Notes: generated by a model not told the origin, from the letters alone. 64,000 nucleotides of DNA from Charina bottae (GCA_023362775.1 JALMGJ010000002.1:110837981-110901980); one strand, 5' to 3'; counted from the stretch's first letter, positions 11,809-23,440 are shown. A program made the numbers and translations.

Positions 11809-13555
11809 ATTTTTTTTAAAATACAGTACTTTTTATTAAAGAGTTTAACAATACTAAAAGATAATACAAACTGAAATCAGAAAGAAAAAAGAAAATAGAG
11901 AGAAAAGAAATACAAAGTGCAAAAAGGAAAGGGAAGGGAAGGGAAGGGAAGGGAAGGGAAGGGAAGGGAAGGGAAGGGAAGGGAAGGGAAGGGAAGGGAA
12001 GGGAAGAGAAGAGAAGAGAAGAGAAGAGAAGAGAAGAGAAGAGAAGAGAAGAGAAGAGAAGAGAAGAGAAGAGAAGAGAAGAGAAGAGAGAATATTTAAA
12101 GAAGTGACTCCCAATCTTTCTTGCAACAAGTGCAGGCAAATTTAATATCTCCCCACCCCCTATAAAATTACATATATAATCCACTTCTTCCCATAACTCC
12201 TCCCCCCGCACGTATCCATTCGCAGATCCAAAAATTGTTGACATTTCTGTCCAAGTACTGGCAAAAAGTCCATGAAGGGTTTCCAGAATTTTATAGAAAT
12301 ATTTCTTATTTTAACCCTGATCAAACAAGTCAACTTTATATTCCTTTCTTTTGTTTCTAACAATCTTGCTCTTTAATTCATTAAGCTGCTGTTGTAGGAT
12401 TAAATCTCCATTCAAACTTTATTTCTCCCATCTCAAAAATTTCTTCAAGGCTTTAGAAACCCTCTTTTTTAAATCCAGTAATAAGTTCTTGCCCAGGTCA
12501 TACTTCATCTCCTGGCTTATATTTGTATTTCCACTCTGTCATCTCTGTTTTATAATCCACAATTGCTTTATTTTCCACTATTTCTACCTCAGCTGGAATT
12601 TGTTTCACCTCTTTGCCCTGTCGGTCTATAACTTCTTCCACATTGTTCTCTTTCCCATCTTCCATTTCTTCTTTAGTCTTCTTCAAAAAATACATTAACA
12701 GGTGCAGAAAGTATTGCTGTCAATTTAACTATAAGTTTCTCTCCTAATTCTTCAAAAATCCTTTGAAATGTCTCAAGTGTCATACCTTTATCTGCCATTT
12801 CATAAATGTTACTGCTCCTCTTTAGGTTCAAGAATAAAAGACAGGTTTTCTCTTTATTTATTTCTTTTTCTTGCCTGGAACTTTAATCCCCTCTAGTGTC
12901 CCATTTCTATAACCACAAAGTCTCAAGGTTCTTTGTTTGTTTATGTTCAAATTTCAGCCAATCACCTCTTTCCTAATAGACTAAACAATTTGTTTCCACA
13001 AAGATATTGTTTTGTTTATTTAGTTATTTCAAAAGCCTTAGCAAAAGTCCTAATATTCCAAATTCTTCTGGTGCCTTGTTTAAAACTTTCTTGAATTAAA
13101 TTCTTATTTAGCTTTTTGCCATTTATTTTATTTTCTTTAAATTATTTAAGCTGTTAGTTAGTTTTTCCTCTATTTTGGTATGAAGTTTTACTCACCAGAT
13201 AATTTTTCAAACTTGTTGCTTGGGAGACCTCTTTTAACTTTAAAATAATTATAAATCCAAAAGTGTTTAGAAAGTGAGGTTGACAAACTAGTATCCTTAA
13301 AGGCTTTGCCATGGTTGAGAGCTTGATGGCTTCCCCCATCTCCCAGCACCCAGACCTGCAAGTTGACTGTTGTCCTGTGGTCTCCGCATGAGGAGCAGCC
13401 ATTTGGAGCACAAGTGGGCGATCTCTCTTTCTCTCCTTGTCCAGAGAGGTTCCATTGGACCAGGTTCATCACCGGTCCGTCAGTCTTGGCCATGGCATCA
13501 TCTCCGCTCCTTCGGAGATGTTTTAACTCAGCATTCCCTCACTCGGAAGTCCACA
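11809..13555 (-). mobile_element. L1-like non-autonomous insertion, copy 2 (1.75 kb)
   Basis: Flanked by the 11-bp TSD TATGTTAACAG (11798-11808 and 13556-13566). The + strand begins with a T-run, so the element is on the minus strand. Its 5' end (13555 downward) opens with a less AT-rich leader, followed by a short ORF around 12800-12680 that starts MADKGMTLETFQRIFEELGE and soon breaks. The rest is AT-rich 3' sequence with a pentanucleotide array (11929-12088) near the tail. No endonuclease or RT is visible. It has the same orientation and plan as copies at 618-2931 and 28639-30948 but is not obviously the same subfamily. Confidence 0.75.
11929..12088. repeat. Compound (GGGAA)n-(GAGAA)n pentanucleotide array
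   Basis: About 15 GGGAA units followed near 12004 by about 17 GAGAA units. It lies in the 3' region of L1-like copy 2, so on the element strand it reads (TTCTC)n(TTCCC)n upstream of the A-tail. It explains the low-complexity ORFs in this interval on both strands. The switch between units at one point suggests a point mutation that later spread by slippage. Confidence 0.97.
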
Positions 13556-13566
13556 TATGTTAACAG

Positions 13567-14999
13567 GTATGAAAGGATGAAAATTTAGAAATAATTACAT
13601 AATTTCAATTAAAATAATATATCTCATCATTGGTGGGAAAGTAATTTATGTACCAGCAAGAAGTGTTGATTTCTTATCGGCACCCTCATGATTCTATATT
13701 TTTGCTTGTTATGGCTCTGTATTTTTAAACTAGACTTAAACTCTAAAACCCTTCAAACTGTCTTCCTTGGCTCTCTGGTCAAGGCAAGAAGCTGTCTTGT
13801 GTGGACCTGCCTTTTAACTTACAACAAATTGTTATCTTCACAATGAGTCTGCTACAGCTTAGTGCTTTTCTATTATTCTGTACTGGAGTGTTGAGTTAAG
13901 TCAGTAACACAACTGCAAGCAGAATTTGTTGAAATTTCTAGTGTTATTTGATAAAAGAAACTAAGCAGAGAAAATTGTGATATTAAACTTCTGATTGGAA
14001 AGGGATCCAGACTCTTGCCCTCTTAAATCAAGATGGTAAATGTGAACAGTGATGATGTTTGGGAATCTCAGAAGGATTCTACAATAAGATCCTTAAGAAT
14101 TTCCAATTTTTTCATACCAATTTGGAGAAGAAAACGGTAATTTTCCTGTCTAGCATATAGAACAGTATTAGAAATTAGGTCATATCACTTGACATACTCC
14201 AATTTATTCATGTGTCTTTCAGATGAGTTTTGTTTCCTTGGGTAAACAAGTAAAATTAATTTTTTTTCATCTGCTTACATTTGTCAAAGCTTCTGTCAAA
14301 ACAAAGATCTTCAAGGAGAGATCTGTATTTTCCAATACAGAGACTACATTTTGAAAAAGTTAGGAGTTGCAGTTATCCATTAGATCCATGTGAAAATAAT
14401 TAACCCTATATGCATATGAGAAATGGCAATATAGACATGGTTGAATTAAACTCTCTTTGAAAATCTTTAAGTAAAGAGACTTTAGAAATTCTGTTTAAAT
14501 ACTGGGTTTCCATATACAGAAAATTGGAAATTGCCATTGCCCTCTGCTGCCCCCTTTCTTTTCTAACTATTCTTTGTCAAAGATACTGATTTTATAAGCA
14601 ATTTAATTTTGCTGTGCTAATGCACTTTCCTTATCTTCTAATTAGCCACTACTCTTCTTGCAGCATATTTATGATGCTCTCATCTCTTTTCATTTCTGTC
14701 TTACTATACTCTGAAGGATGGCCACTGTGAAAAATCTGTATTATGTGATACCCTCTTGTTCTTTGCCTTCTTCACACTGCAGCTGCTATTTTCCCATTTA
14801 AAAATGAATTGGATCTAGAAAACATTTAAATGATAGGCTTCCATGTAAATCTTCTTCAAAATAAACTCAAATTTCTTGGAAGCCCCCATGTAGTTTTCTT
14901 GGCAATAGTATAGAAGTGGTTTTCTTTTCAGGATGTACTTTGTTTTGGGGGGGAGGGGGTTGTTTGTTTGGGGGGATTTATTTTTCAATTTCCATATCT
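13567..14999. other. Unique AT-rich DNA, no gene seen
   Basis: About 1.4 kb; no recognised repeat or reading frame. Confidence 0.5.
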
Positions 15000-15007
15000 A
15001 CCTACCT

Positions 15008-15532
15008 CAGGGGTGGGGAAACTTTTTTATGCCAGGGGCCATTTTGACATTTATAACATCACTCGAGGGCCAGGGGGCGGGGTTTGAGGGTGGGAGCCAA
15101 TCGCGCGGAAGTGGGTGGGGTTTGCAGGTGGGAGCCAATCGCGTGGAAGGGGGCGGGGTTTGCGGGCGGGAGCCAATTGCACGGAAGGGAGCGGGGTTTG
15201 CGGGCAGGAGCCAATCGTGCACACTTAGGGCCTGCTGCTGCCATGCCCGCCACGCCCACTGCAGTGCCCGCCGCCGCCATGCCCGCCGCCACACACACCA
15301 TGCCCACTGCCGCACCTGCCCCCGCCACGTCCGCCACTGCACCGGCCGCCAGGCTCACCTCCGCACCTGCCCCCGCCATGCCCACCATGCCTGCCACCAC
15401 ACCGGCTGCCATGCCCAGCATGCTTGCCGCCACACCCAGCATGCCTGCCATTGCGCCTACAATGTGGAAGAGCCACACTCAAGGGGCCAAAGAGCCGCAT
15501 GTGGCTCGCGAGCCGAGGTTTGCCAACCACTG
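15008..15532. mobile_element. GC-rich hAT MITE, family B, long copy with internal arrays
   Basis: A 525-bp element starting CAGGGGTGGGGAAAC and ending TTTGCCAACCACTG, with the perfect 8-bp TSD ACCTACCT (15000-15007 and 15533-15540). From about 15071 to 15224 it holds four tandem copies of a ~38-bp module, each with a GC-box-like ggcggggttt and a gggagccaat CCAAT motif. From about 15230 to 15460 it has a second array of degenerate 'tgcccgccgcc' type units. The ORFs on both strands across it (up to 219 codons) are made of these repeats and are not genes. No transposase is encoded. Confidence 0.92.
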
Positions 15533-15540
15533 ACCTACCT

Positions 15541-17175
15541 AATCCTCTGGGATTTCCTTTTGGTCACCCATCTAAACACTAACCAGGTCTAACCCTTTTT
15601 TCACTTTTTGCAATCAACCATGGTTAGGTAGGTGCTGCCATTTATCCTGTATAAAATTAGAAGGGACCAAAAGGAAACCTGTGACTATAAAGCCATCCAG
15701 TTCTTAATAGAATGTGCTTTCTAACTGTGGATCACAACACACTGCTCATGTGGGTTATACTTGCCATTTTTAATTTTGATTTTTTTAAAAAAGCAGTTTC
15801 TAATTAAAGTTTCTTAACTTTGTACAATTCTGAACACAATCTTCTCATTTGGGAGAAAAATGGTACCCATCACTATGACAGTCTGTATTTTTAGCACAAA
15901 TTATGAAGCAACCATTGCTTTGAGTATATTCATGTTGTACCACAAAAACCCTTCTGCCGTAGGCTGGATTTAAGTATTCATGAGAGCCTCCAGCTAAGCC
16001 AACTAGCTGGAAGTTACCTGACACTCATTTTTTCTGGTATATATTACAGGCAATACCCAAATGATGGAGAGTATTGATAATTGAAAGGGAATTTAGGCAG
16101 CCCTGCACATTTTTCTGGTCATCCAATTTATGCCACTGCATTGGTGAGTATTCATAATTTATGTCTGGACTTCACTGTATTTCAAATATAACTAAATAAA
16201 GATCTAACCTGTTGACAATTTGTGGGCTTCACATATTTCAAGTATTTACTGGAGATGCATGGACTTGCTGATATACTTGTTAGAATACAATGAGCCATGC
16301 AAAAGACAAACAGGATGAGGAATGAATGCTGAACATTGCTATTTTGTATTTACTTACTTCTTTTTCATTTCCATATATGAGTCTGGTCTTTGCTCCATTT
16401 CATTTATTTACCTATTTTCCTGGTTGATTCAAATAATCAAACCCAGCATTTTGGTTTTTTTAAGCAAGTCAAAAAGAGTTGGTAAGGAGCTTTTGGTGGC
16501 CAGGACAAGCTAGGGAATTCAGCTATACCCTGGTCACCCATAACACAGTCTGCAAAGCAGCAGGAACGAGCTATAAAACTTTTCATATTTTGCTCAGTTG
16601 TTACCTTTTGAGAATTCTGCAAAGGATAAACTACACACCCCATCCTTTGACTTATAGGAGAACGTTTCTTAGACATCAGGTAGGTCTGATCCAGAGAGGT
16701 AGCCCAGTACCACAGAAGTCACCTTCAGTGAGGACACAGTGAGATGCATGCAGATTGACCTTACCACACCTTGGATTTTCTTTGCAAATCCATCCGAGCT
16801 ATTATATTTAAAATGTAATGTTCAGGACCATGTCTTTCTTGTTTATTTATTTGTATATTTCAGAAGGGGGGATCTGCTTTTTATTGGGATGCTCTGTTTT
16901 TTCAGGTATTGTAATCCCCAACCCTCCATGTGTATAAAGCACATGGGGAAACAGGAGCGTTTTGGTATCAGTAAAGTGGTTTCATGGATACTTTCAATCA
17001 CATGGAGTGATTAGTGAAACTAATGGGAAGCAATAAACATCACTTCCAAGAAAGGTGAGAGGTGAAGTCTGAAAAAGCCATGAACCACTTGCAAAAATAA
17101 TGCAGCATGCAATATGCTAAACTCCAAACTCAGTGAAACAAAACAAAATTGGAAATTTAACAAGCCATTCCCCTT
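15541..17175. other. Unique DNA, no gene seen
   Basis: About 1.6 kb; short ORFs only (up to 91 codons), none with a recognisable domain. Confidence 0.5.
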
Positions 17176-17232
17176 GCTGGCTGGGGAATTCTGGGAGTTG
17201 AAGCCCGCACATCTTCAAGTTGCCAAGGTTGA
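17176..17232 (+). mobile_element. hAT-like MITE fragment
   Basis: Reads ctggctggggaattctgggag..., then 'cacatcttcaagttgccaaggttgag', the same family as 4296-4359. The terminal CACTG has decayed and no TSD is seen. Confidence 0.45.
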
Positions 17233-17387
17233 GAGGATGTCAAGTTGGGAAAGGATGGCCCAGATAGATCCATTTGCCTCGCTATCCAGCAAGAGAAGAT
17301 TTACTTTCTCCTATGATCTCAGGAAGTGCCTACGGGATCCATACTAGGTTTCCTGTATGGTGAAACAAAATCTATGATTTCCCTAGG

Positions 17388-17625
17388 TAAAGGTAAAGGT
17401 TCCCCCCGCATATTTGTGCAGTCGTGTCCGACTCTAGGGGCCGGTGCTCATCTCCGTTTGTTAGCCGAAGAGCCAGCGTTGTCCGAAGATGCTTCCACAG
17501 TCATGTGGCCGGCATGACACACACGGAACGCTGTTACCTTCCCACCAAAGTGGTACCTATTCATCTACTTGCATTTGCATGCTTTCGAATTGCTAGGTTG
17601 GCAAGAGCTGGAGCTGTTCTAACTC
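17388..17625 (-). mobile_element. tRNA-derived SINE, 5'-truncated
   Basis: Minus-strand copy of the SINE that is complete at 59906-60244. It starts on the + strand with the inverted tail 'aggtaaaggtaaaggttcccc', then 'gtgcagtcgtgtccgactctagggg', 'gagccagcgttgtccgaagatgcttcc', and reaches 'tgctaggttggcaagagctg'. The tRNA-like head with A and B boxes is missing or too diverged beyond about 17625. The 'gtcgtgtccgactc' segment resembles the BovB 3' end, consistent with BovB-dependent mobilisation. Confidence 0.85.
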
Positions 17626-17654
17626 TGCTACAGGGAGCTACATGCCACATATGA

Positions 17655-18736
17655 ATTGCTAATTTTTAGGCATTTGGCTGTGATGATCACATGGAGAACT
17701 TTTAAAAATTCAGGAAGCTGCTACCAAAAGGTCTTGAGTAAAGTGCAATTATTTAGTCACCCTTTAGATCTATTTTTGTACTTGATTATTGTGGCTCCAT
17801 GTGGTTAATAATGATAGGCCTCCATTCAGTCCACCCATCACCTTGCTGTGTTGCGGCTGCATTCAGATTCAAAAGATCTTTGGCCTTCAAGTTTCTAGGA
17901 GGCATTTCTGCCTCTTATAACCCCCCAAAAAAAAGCAACCAGATTAGAAGATATAATGTATTTTTCAAAATAAAGCTTAGTGAAACCTTTTGTGTTCATC
18001 TTACTGCAGAAACAGAATTTATAACCATTTATACTTTATTTTTGTCTTCCCTTTCAATCAGTTGCCCACCATTTCAAATGAGATTTTAGATTTCTTACCT
18101 CTTCCGTTCCTGTCTGTATATTGGAGGCAGGAATAGTATATAAGCACATTTGCTAAGAGATGAATATAGTAACCAAGCCGTTTTTGTTGCAGTATTTTGT
18201 TTTCTTGTAATGTGTTTATGTCCAGGATTATCTAAATTAGCAACAAACAGTTCTGACATACTTCATCATGTTAGCCCTTCAAAATGAGAAATATGAAAGT
18301 AGTTAATAACTGGGACATCAATGTATCTAAAAAAACCTGTATTTCAAAAGGTATAATAAGTATGGTGAAACAACTATGCAAAGCCTGATCTCTCTCAAAT
18401 GTGTTCCAGGCATTCCTTTCTCCTGTGCCAGGAGGTTGGCTTGTCCAGACAGAACAGGAAAAATGTAGGTTTTGGCTTGGCTGTAATTTGCATAAAGATT
18501 CAACAGCCAATTCTCACAAATAGGACCAAACCTGCTAGCTAATATCCAAGAGCCTTGGGGGCCATGATAAATAAATCTGCTTTATCTTCTCTGAAATGTC
18601 TCTTATTCCACTATGTAATTATGGTAGGATCATAACAATGTGTCAAAAAGATCGTGCAATAATAGCTTTTTCACTAAACAATACTAATAAATAGAATCGT
18701 TTATCTGGCACATAGTACTATTGTCACGGCAATATT
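17655..18736. other. Unique AT-rich DNA, no gene seen
   Basis: About 1.1 kb without recognised features. Confidence 0.5.
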
Positions 18737-18744
18737 TTCTAATG

Positions 18745-18939
18745 CATTGCTTCCCAAACCTGGGTAAATTGCCCAAAATTGGGTAAAAGTGTTTTTTCTT
18801 TGGGTAACGACACATGAACCCATTACCCAATCACAACAGGGACATTTAAATTGACATAAGGTGTTTTACCTACATTGGGTAAAAAGGATTTTCTAATAAG
18901 CGGGTTTTGGTAATGAAGGAAAAAGTTTGGGAAGCACTG
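18745..18939. mobile_element. Small hAT MITE (195 bp)
   Basis: Left end cattgcttcccaaacctggg and right end aaaaagtttgggaagcactg form an imperfect inverted terminal repeat of Charlie-like hAT type (CAGTGCTTCCCAAAC). Flanks ttctaatg (18737-18744) and gtctaatg (18940-18947) are an 8-bp TSD with one mismatch. The AT-rich interior repeats 'gggtaa' and encodes nothing. Confidence 0.85.
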
Positions 18940-18947
18940 GTCTAATG

Positions 18948-19655
18948 TTTCTTTTATTCTTTTCATGAAGTTACATTATATTTTTCTTCTCTATAAAGGA
19001 ACGTGTAATTTTGAAATTTGATTGCTGATATTTCTCACCCTGGAAAGGCTGTCAGTGAAAAGCTTTCTCCCCAGATGACTCCATATAAGGTTGTTAGGTT
19101 GGGGCAGAATTCTTGCTCCCTGCAAGCCATTTTCTTTATCTTCTATTAATTCTAGTCATCTTTTAGGCCTTAATAGCATTTTCCAGAGCAGAATTACATT
19201 TGAACAAGTTATAAATTGTGGTCAATAAGTTTCTGACGGGAGTTTATCTGAGGTGACTTTATTCTACAAGAAACCCTAATTGCCTGCAAAGTAATTTCTG
19301 GCTCTCTTGTTCATTTAACTCTATTGGCCAGATCGTAAGAACCAGCTAAGCATTCCAAGTCTGACTCTGCGGGCATCTCATTAATAAGAGGCACTTTATA
19401 ACTGGTTGCTTACAAGTTATGCATTTTACCATCAAAATAAATATGATCATAGACACAATAAATATGGGCCAAATGCTCCCTCTTCCTAAGCAATTAGCAC
19501 AGAGCCTTTGATGTGGGGGAAAGAGGAAAGGAAAAGGGAAAGTGATCAATGAAAACCAAAAAGGGTGGATAGAAATAGAGTCCGGCTTTTGTACACAACA
19601 CTGGGGATGGGGTTAGAGTTGGAAAACACACTCCTGGCCTCCTATGCAGCCAAGC
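18948..19655. other. Unique AT-rich DNA, no gene seen
   Basis: No repeat or coding frame recognised. The part from about 19190 to 19330 looks non-repetitive and could be tested for conservation. Confidence 0.4.
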
Positions 19656-19657
19656 TT

Positions 19658-19724
19658 ACTTACTTACTTACTTACTTACTCGTTCATTCGTTCATTCGAT
19701 CATTCGTTCATTCGTTCATTCGTT
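19658..19724. repeat. (CTTA)n followed by (CATTCGTT)n-type repeat
   Basis: About six CTTA units pass into octamer-like TTCATTCG units with one variant. Simple-sequence DNA. Confidence 0.9.
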
Positions 19725-19872
19725 GGCAGTGAACTAAAAAGTGGCCAGCTCCAGGCAACTCTGGATATTTTACATACATAATAAATGATAAATTAGATAG
19801 CATGTGATATCTGAGCCTCCGTTTTTATGCCATGCTTTCTTTGCTTTTTGCTAGGTGAACATTCTGTTAACC

Positions 19873-20428
19873 CAGAGCTTTCCAAACTGTGTGTTGGGAC
19901 ACATTAGTGCAGAGCTTTCCAAACTTTTCATGTTGGTGACACACTTTTTAGACATGCATAATTTCACGACACACTCTTACAGCAGGGCATCATTTCGCAA
20001 CACACTCTTACAGCAGGGCACAAGGCAGGCACTATGACCTGCGCGGAATCACAGCAGGTTTGGAGGCAGCAAGGCACAAGGCAGGCACTAGGACCTGCGC
20101 GGAATCCTGGCAGGGCTCGGAGGCAGCAGCAGCCGCGACACACCCAGACACTGCAGCCGACACACTAACGTGTCCCGACACAGAGTTTGGAAAGCTCTGC
20201 ATTAGTGTGTCGGCTACAGTGTCTGGGTGTGTCGCGGCTGCTGCTGCCTCTGAGCCCTGCCAGGATTCCGCGCAGGTCCTAGTGCCTGCCTTGTGCCTGG
20301 CTGCCTCCAAACCTGCTGTGATTCCACGCAGGTCCTAGTGCCTGCCTTGTGCCCTGCTGTAAGAGTGTGTCGTGAAATGATGCATGTCTAAAAGCGTGTC
20401 ACCAACATGAAAAGTTTGGAAAGCTCTG
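19873..20428. mobile_element. hAT MITE, family A, containing a nested inverted copy of itself
   Basis: The outer element begins CAGAGCTTTCCAAACTGTGTG and ends AAAGTTTGGAAAGCTCTG, flanked by the 8-bp TSD TGTTAACC (19865-19872 and 20429-20436). A second element occupies 19910-20199 and has its own TSD, CATTAGTG (19902-19909 and 20200-20207). Removing the inner element rejoins an outer copy of about 250 bp that matches the copy at 34332-34575 in reverse orientation. The result is a long inverted repeat, which explains why nearly the same 92-codon ORF appears on both strands. No transposase is present. Confidence 0.95.
19910..20199. mobile_element. Inner hAT MITE, family A, full copy
   Basis: A 290-bp copy starting CAGAGCTTTCCAAACTTTTC and ending GAGTTTGGAAAGCTCTG, inserted into another copy of the same family. 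TSD CATTAGTG lies immediately outside both ends. It contains about one and a half of the ~56-bp internal unit 'ggcacaaggcaggcactagg...' that is amplified in the copy at 62014-62421. Confidence 0.95.
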
Positions 20429-20510
20429 TGTTAACCTGACAGCCTATCATAGCAAGAAGAGAAGGATAGGATTGTTGGTGTTCTGTTTCCTATAGTTTCT
20501 AACTTCAAGC

Positions 20511-21122
20511 ATGGTTAGATGGGCAGTTGCAAAAGTGGTTCCTGCACCATCATTTGCAGGATGCATTTTAGCACCATTGCTTTTTAATATTTATATCAAC
20601 TCTCTGATTAAAACTCTTCAGAGAGTTGATATCCATGCACCTAAATTGGCCGATAGACATCTCCCAATTCTCCTCTATGTGGATGATGCAGTTCTTCTCT
20701 CCTTGTCTTCTATAGGAATGAAGCGGGCACTAAGAACCCTGGCATCTTACTGTAATGAAGAACAATTAATAATCAATTATGACAAATCTAAAGTCCTAGT
20801 TTTTTCTAATAAAAGACAAAGTCAAAAGTGGACAATTGACTCCCATGAATTAGAACAAGTTAAATGTTTTAAATACCTGGGCATAGTATTTCAGGCCTCT
20901 AGGAAATTAACAGCCCAGGTAAATTATGCCACTTCCACTGCCCAAAAGAGCTCACAGGCAATAATAAAAATTTACAGGCAACAGGGGGCAAATTACATCC
21001 CAGCAGCAATTAAATTGTTCATGGCCAAAACAGTTGCCCAACTACTATATGGGATACAACTTGGCCCATATACAAACCTAAGGGCTTATGAAACTATCCA
21101 ATTGAATTTCCTAAGGTCTTAG
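20511..21122 (+). pseudogene. Reverse transcriptase fragment of an unassigned non-LTR LINE
   Basis: An open frame of 203 codons that is RT-like from about residue 16 (AGCILAPLLFNIYINSL, RT motif B region) through LPILLYVDDAVLLS (about residues 50-63, the catalytic Y-x-D-D box) to KVLVFSNKRQ and the thumb region FKYLGIVF. The first 15 residues are probably not part of it. The endonuclease and most of the palm are missing. It differs from BovB, L2 and CR1 in this window; R4/Dong-like or another clade is possible and I do not assign it. Similarity seems to end where the L2 tail begins at about 21232, so the L2 may have inserted here. Confidence 0.8.
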
Positions 21123-21231
21123 TTTGGTACCCCAAAATGCACCCCCAGTGCAGTTTTGAGGTTTGAAGCTAATGTGCCAAGTATTAAGGTTCAGGCCTGG
21201 ATCAGGATTCTAACTTCAGGACTCAAAATCA

Positions 21232-23435
21232 TGTTATTATTTATTATTATTTATTATTTATTTAATTTATTCCCCGTCCATCTCCCATACAAGGGACTCT
21301 GGGTGGGTTACAATAATTAAAACTTAAAAATTTAAAATATTTAAAACCATACAAGATAGGAAATGTATAAAAGTATAACCAAATATAAAATAAAATAAAA
21401 TAAAATCCAAGATGGAATTGGGGACCGTAGCACAGGTCATATTGCTACGGGGCCAGCCAACCCCAGGAGGCACTACCACCTCCGTTGTCCCAGGCCAGGC
21501 GGCAGAGCCAGGTCTTAATGGCCTTCCGAAAGGCCAGGAGTGAAGGGGCCAGTCTCACCTCCGGGGGCAAGATGTTCCATAAGGCGGGCGCTGTCGCAGA
21601 GAAGGCACGCCTCCTGGACCCCGCTAGATGGAATTCTCTTGTTGAGGGGGTCCGAAGCATGCCCTCTCTGCACGCACAGGTGGGGTGGGCTGACATTATC
21701 GGGACGAGACGGTCCCTCAGGTACCCTGGTCCTATGCCATATAGGGCTTTAAAGGTAATCACCAACACCTTGAATTGGAACCGGAAGCAAACTGGCAACC
21801 AATGCAGCTCGTGTAGCAGAGGTGTTACATGTGCCGATCTTATGGCACCCGTAACTGCTCACGCCGCCGCATTCTGTACCAGCTGAAGCTTCCGGATACT
21901 CTTCAGGGGTAGCCCCATGTAGAGTGCATTACAGTAGTCTATGCGGGAGATGACAAGGGCATGAGTGACTGTTCAGAGGGCCTCCTGATCCAGGAAAGGG
22001 CGTAACTGGCGCACAACTCGAAGTTGTGCAAAGGCCCTCCTGGCCACGACTGCCACCTGCTCTTCGAGCAAGAGTCGCAAGTCCAGGAGGACCCCCAGAT
22101 TCCGCACTGGATCCGAGTGAGGTAGTGCAACCCCACCCAGAACCAAAGATCACAACTTCCCGGATCTAGGGGGGCCATCAATCCACAGCCACTCCATCTT
22201 ACCAGGGTTCAGTTGAAGCCTGTTGTTCCCATCCAGACCCCCACAGCCTCCAGACACTGAGATAGGGCATCGACCACATCACCTACTTCACCCGGGATGG
22301 AGATGTATAACTGGGTATCATCAGCATATTGGTGATACCTCATCCCGTGGTGATGGATGATCTCGCCCAGCGGCTTCATGTAGATGTTGAACAGGAGAGG
22401 AGAGAGAACCGATCCCTGTGGCACCCCACAAGCCAGGGGTCGCGGGTCAGCTCTCTCCTCTCCTATCAACACCAACTGGGAACGGCCCTGGAGGAAGGAG
22501 GCGAACCAGCGCAAAACCACGCCGCCCGCCCCCAACTCCCTGAGCCGCCCGAAGAGTATACCATGGTCGACGGTATCAAAAGCCGCTGAGAGATCTAAGA
22601 GAGCCAGGATGGACGCACTCCCTCCATCCCGCCCTCGCCAGAGATCATCCATAAGCGCGACCAATGCAGTCTCTGTCCCATATCCTGGCCTGAAACCTGA
22701 CTGAAAAGGGTCCAGATAATCCGTTTCCTCCAGAATCCTCTGGAGTTGCAATGCCACCACCTTCTCAACCACCTTTCCCAAAAAGGGAAGGTGGGAGACT
22801 GGGCGAAAATTGCCCAGAATAGTAGGGTCCAAAGATGGTTTCTTGAGGAGAGGGTGCACCAGCGCCTCCTTAAAGGCAGCCGGGAACACCCCCTCACTCA
22901 ATGACGAATTTATAATTGCCAGGACCCAGCCACATGTCACCTCTCTAGCTGATTTCACCAGCCAGGAGGGACATGGGTCAAGTTGACATGTGGTGGCATT
23001 TACAATCCCAAAGATCCTGTCTACTTCATCAGGCCCAACAGGATCAAACTGTTCCCAGATAACATGGTAAGTACGAGCCTCTGGCATCTCCCCAGATCTT
23101 GTCTCACGCTTGGAGTCCAACTTGGAATGAATCTGAGCGATTTTGTCCTGCAGATGCTCAGAAAACTCTTCCGATCGGCCCTGTAGATGGGTCTCCCCTT
23201 GTTCCCGACCCAAAAGCGATCTTGTAATCTTAAACAGGGCCGTCGGACGGCATTCTGCGGACGCAATAAGAGTGGAGAAATATTCACGTTTCGCCGCTCT
23301 TACCGCCACAAGGTAGGCCTTAACAGCGGCTCTAGATTGTGTTCGGTCAGATTCCGTCTTCGTCTTTCTCCAGCGGCGCTCTAGACGTCTCTTAACCCTC
23401 TTCAAAGCCCTCAACTCCTCCGTAAACCACGGAGT
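21232..23435 (-). mobile_element. L2/CR1-type LINE, 2.2-kb 5'-truncated copy
   Basis: The + strand starts with the inverted tail (TTTA-rich, 'attccccgtccatctcccatacaagggactctgggtgggtt'), then the C-terminal coding part (21445-21798, ending ...SWGWLAP), connector sequence, and the RT frame 22209-23414. The 5' break at about 23435 follows the triplets for the block W-F-T-E-E-L. A second L2 copy begins there in the opposite direction. Confidence 0.93.
22209..23414 (-). pseudogene. L2-type LINE ORF2, RT domain, frameshifted
   Basis: A 401-codon open frame covering the linker and RT. The motifs are ALLDLSAAFDTVDHGIL (motif A with the catalytic Asp, about residue 260), GVPQGSVLSPLLFNIY (motif B) and YHQYADDTQLY (motif C with the catalytic DD). 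It begins within the linker after the endonuclease domain (RALKRVKRRLERRWRKT). The frame ends abnormally after VGVWMGTTGFN: the copy at 57228-57635 reads WMGNNRLQLNPGK here, and one G is missing in this copy, which shifts the frame. Without endonuclease and with this shift it is inactive, though the RT core itself is intact. Confidence 0.92.
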
Positions 23436-23440
23436 GCTTT

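Noticed and set aside
11816..12244. Ser/Leu/Phe-rich ORFs and a Lys/Glu/Arg/Gly ORF
   Set aside because: They read through the GGGAA/GAGAA pentanucleotide array.
14933..15592. Long overlapping ORFs on both strands (up to 219 codons), rich in Ala, His, Pro and Gly
   Set aside because: They are translations of GC-rich tandem repeats within a hAT MITE bounded by an 8-bp TSD; no start context or domain supports a gene.
20032..20338. Nearly identical 92-codon ORFs on opposite strands
   Set aside because: A by-product of the inverted self-nested MITE; both ORFs lie within the element.
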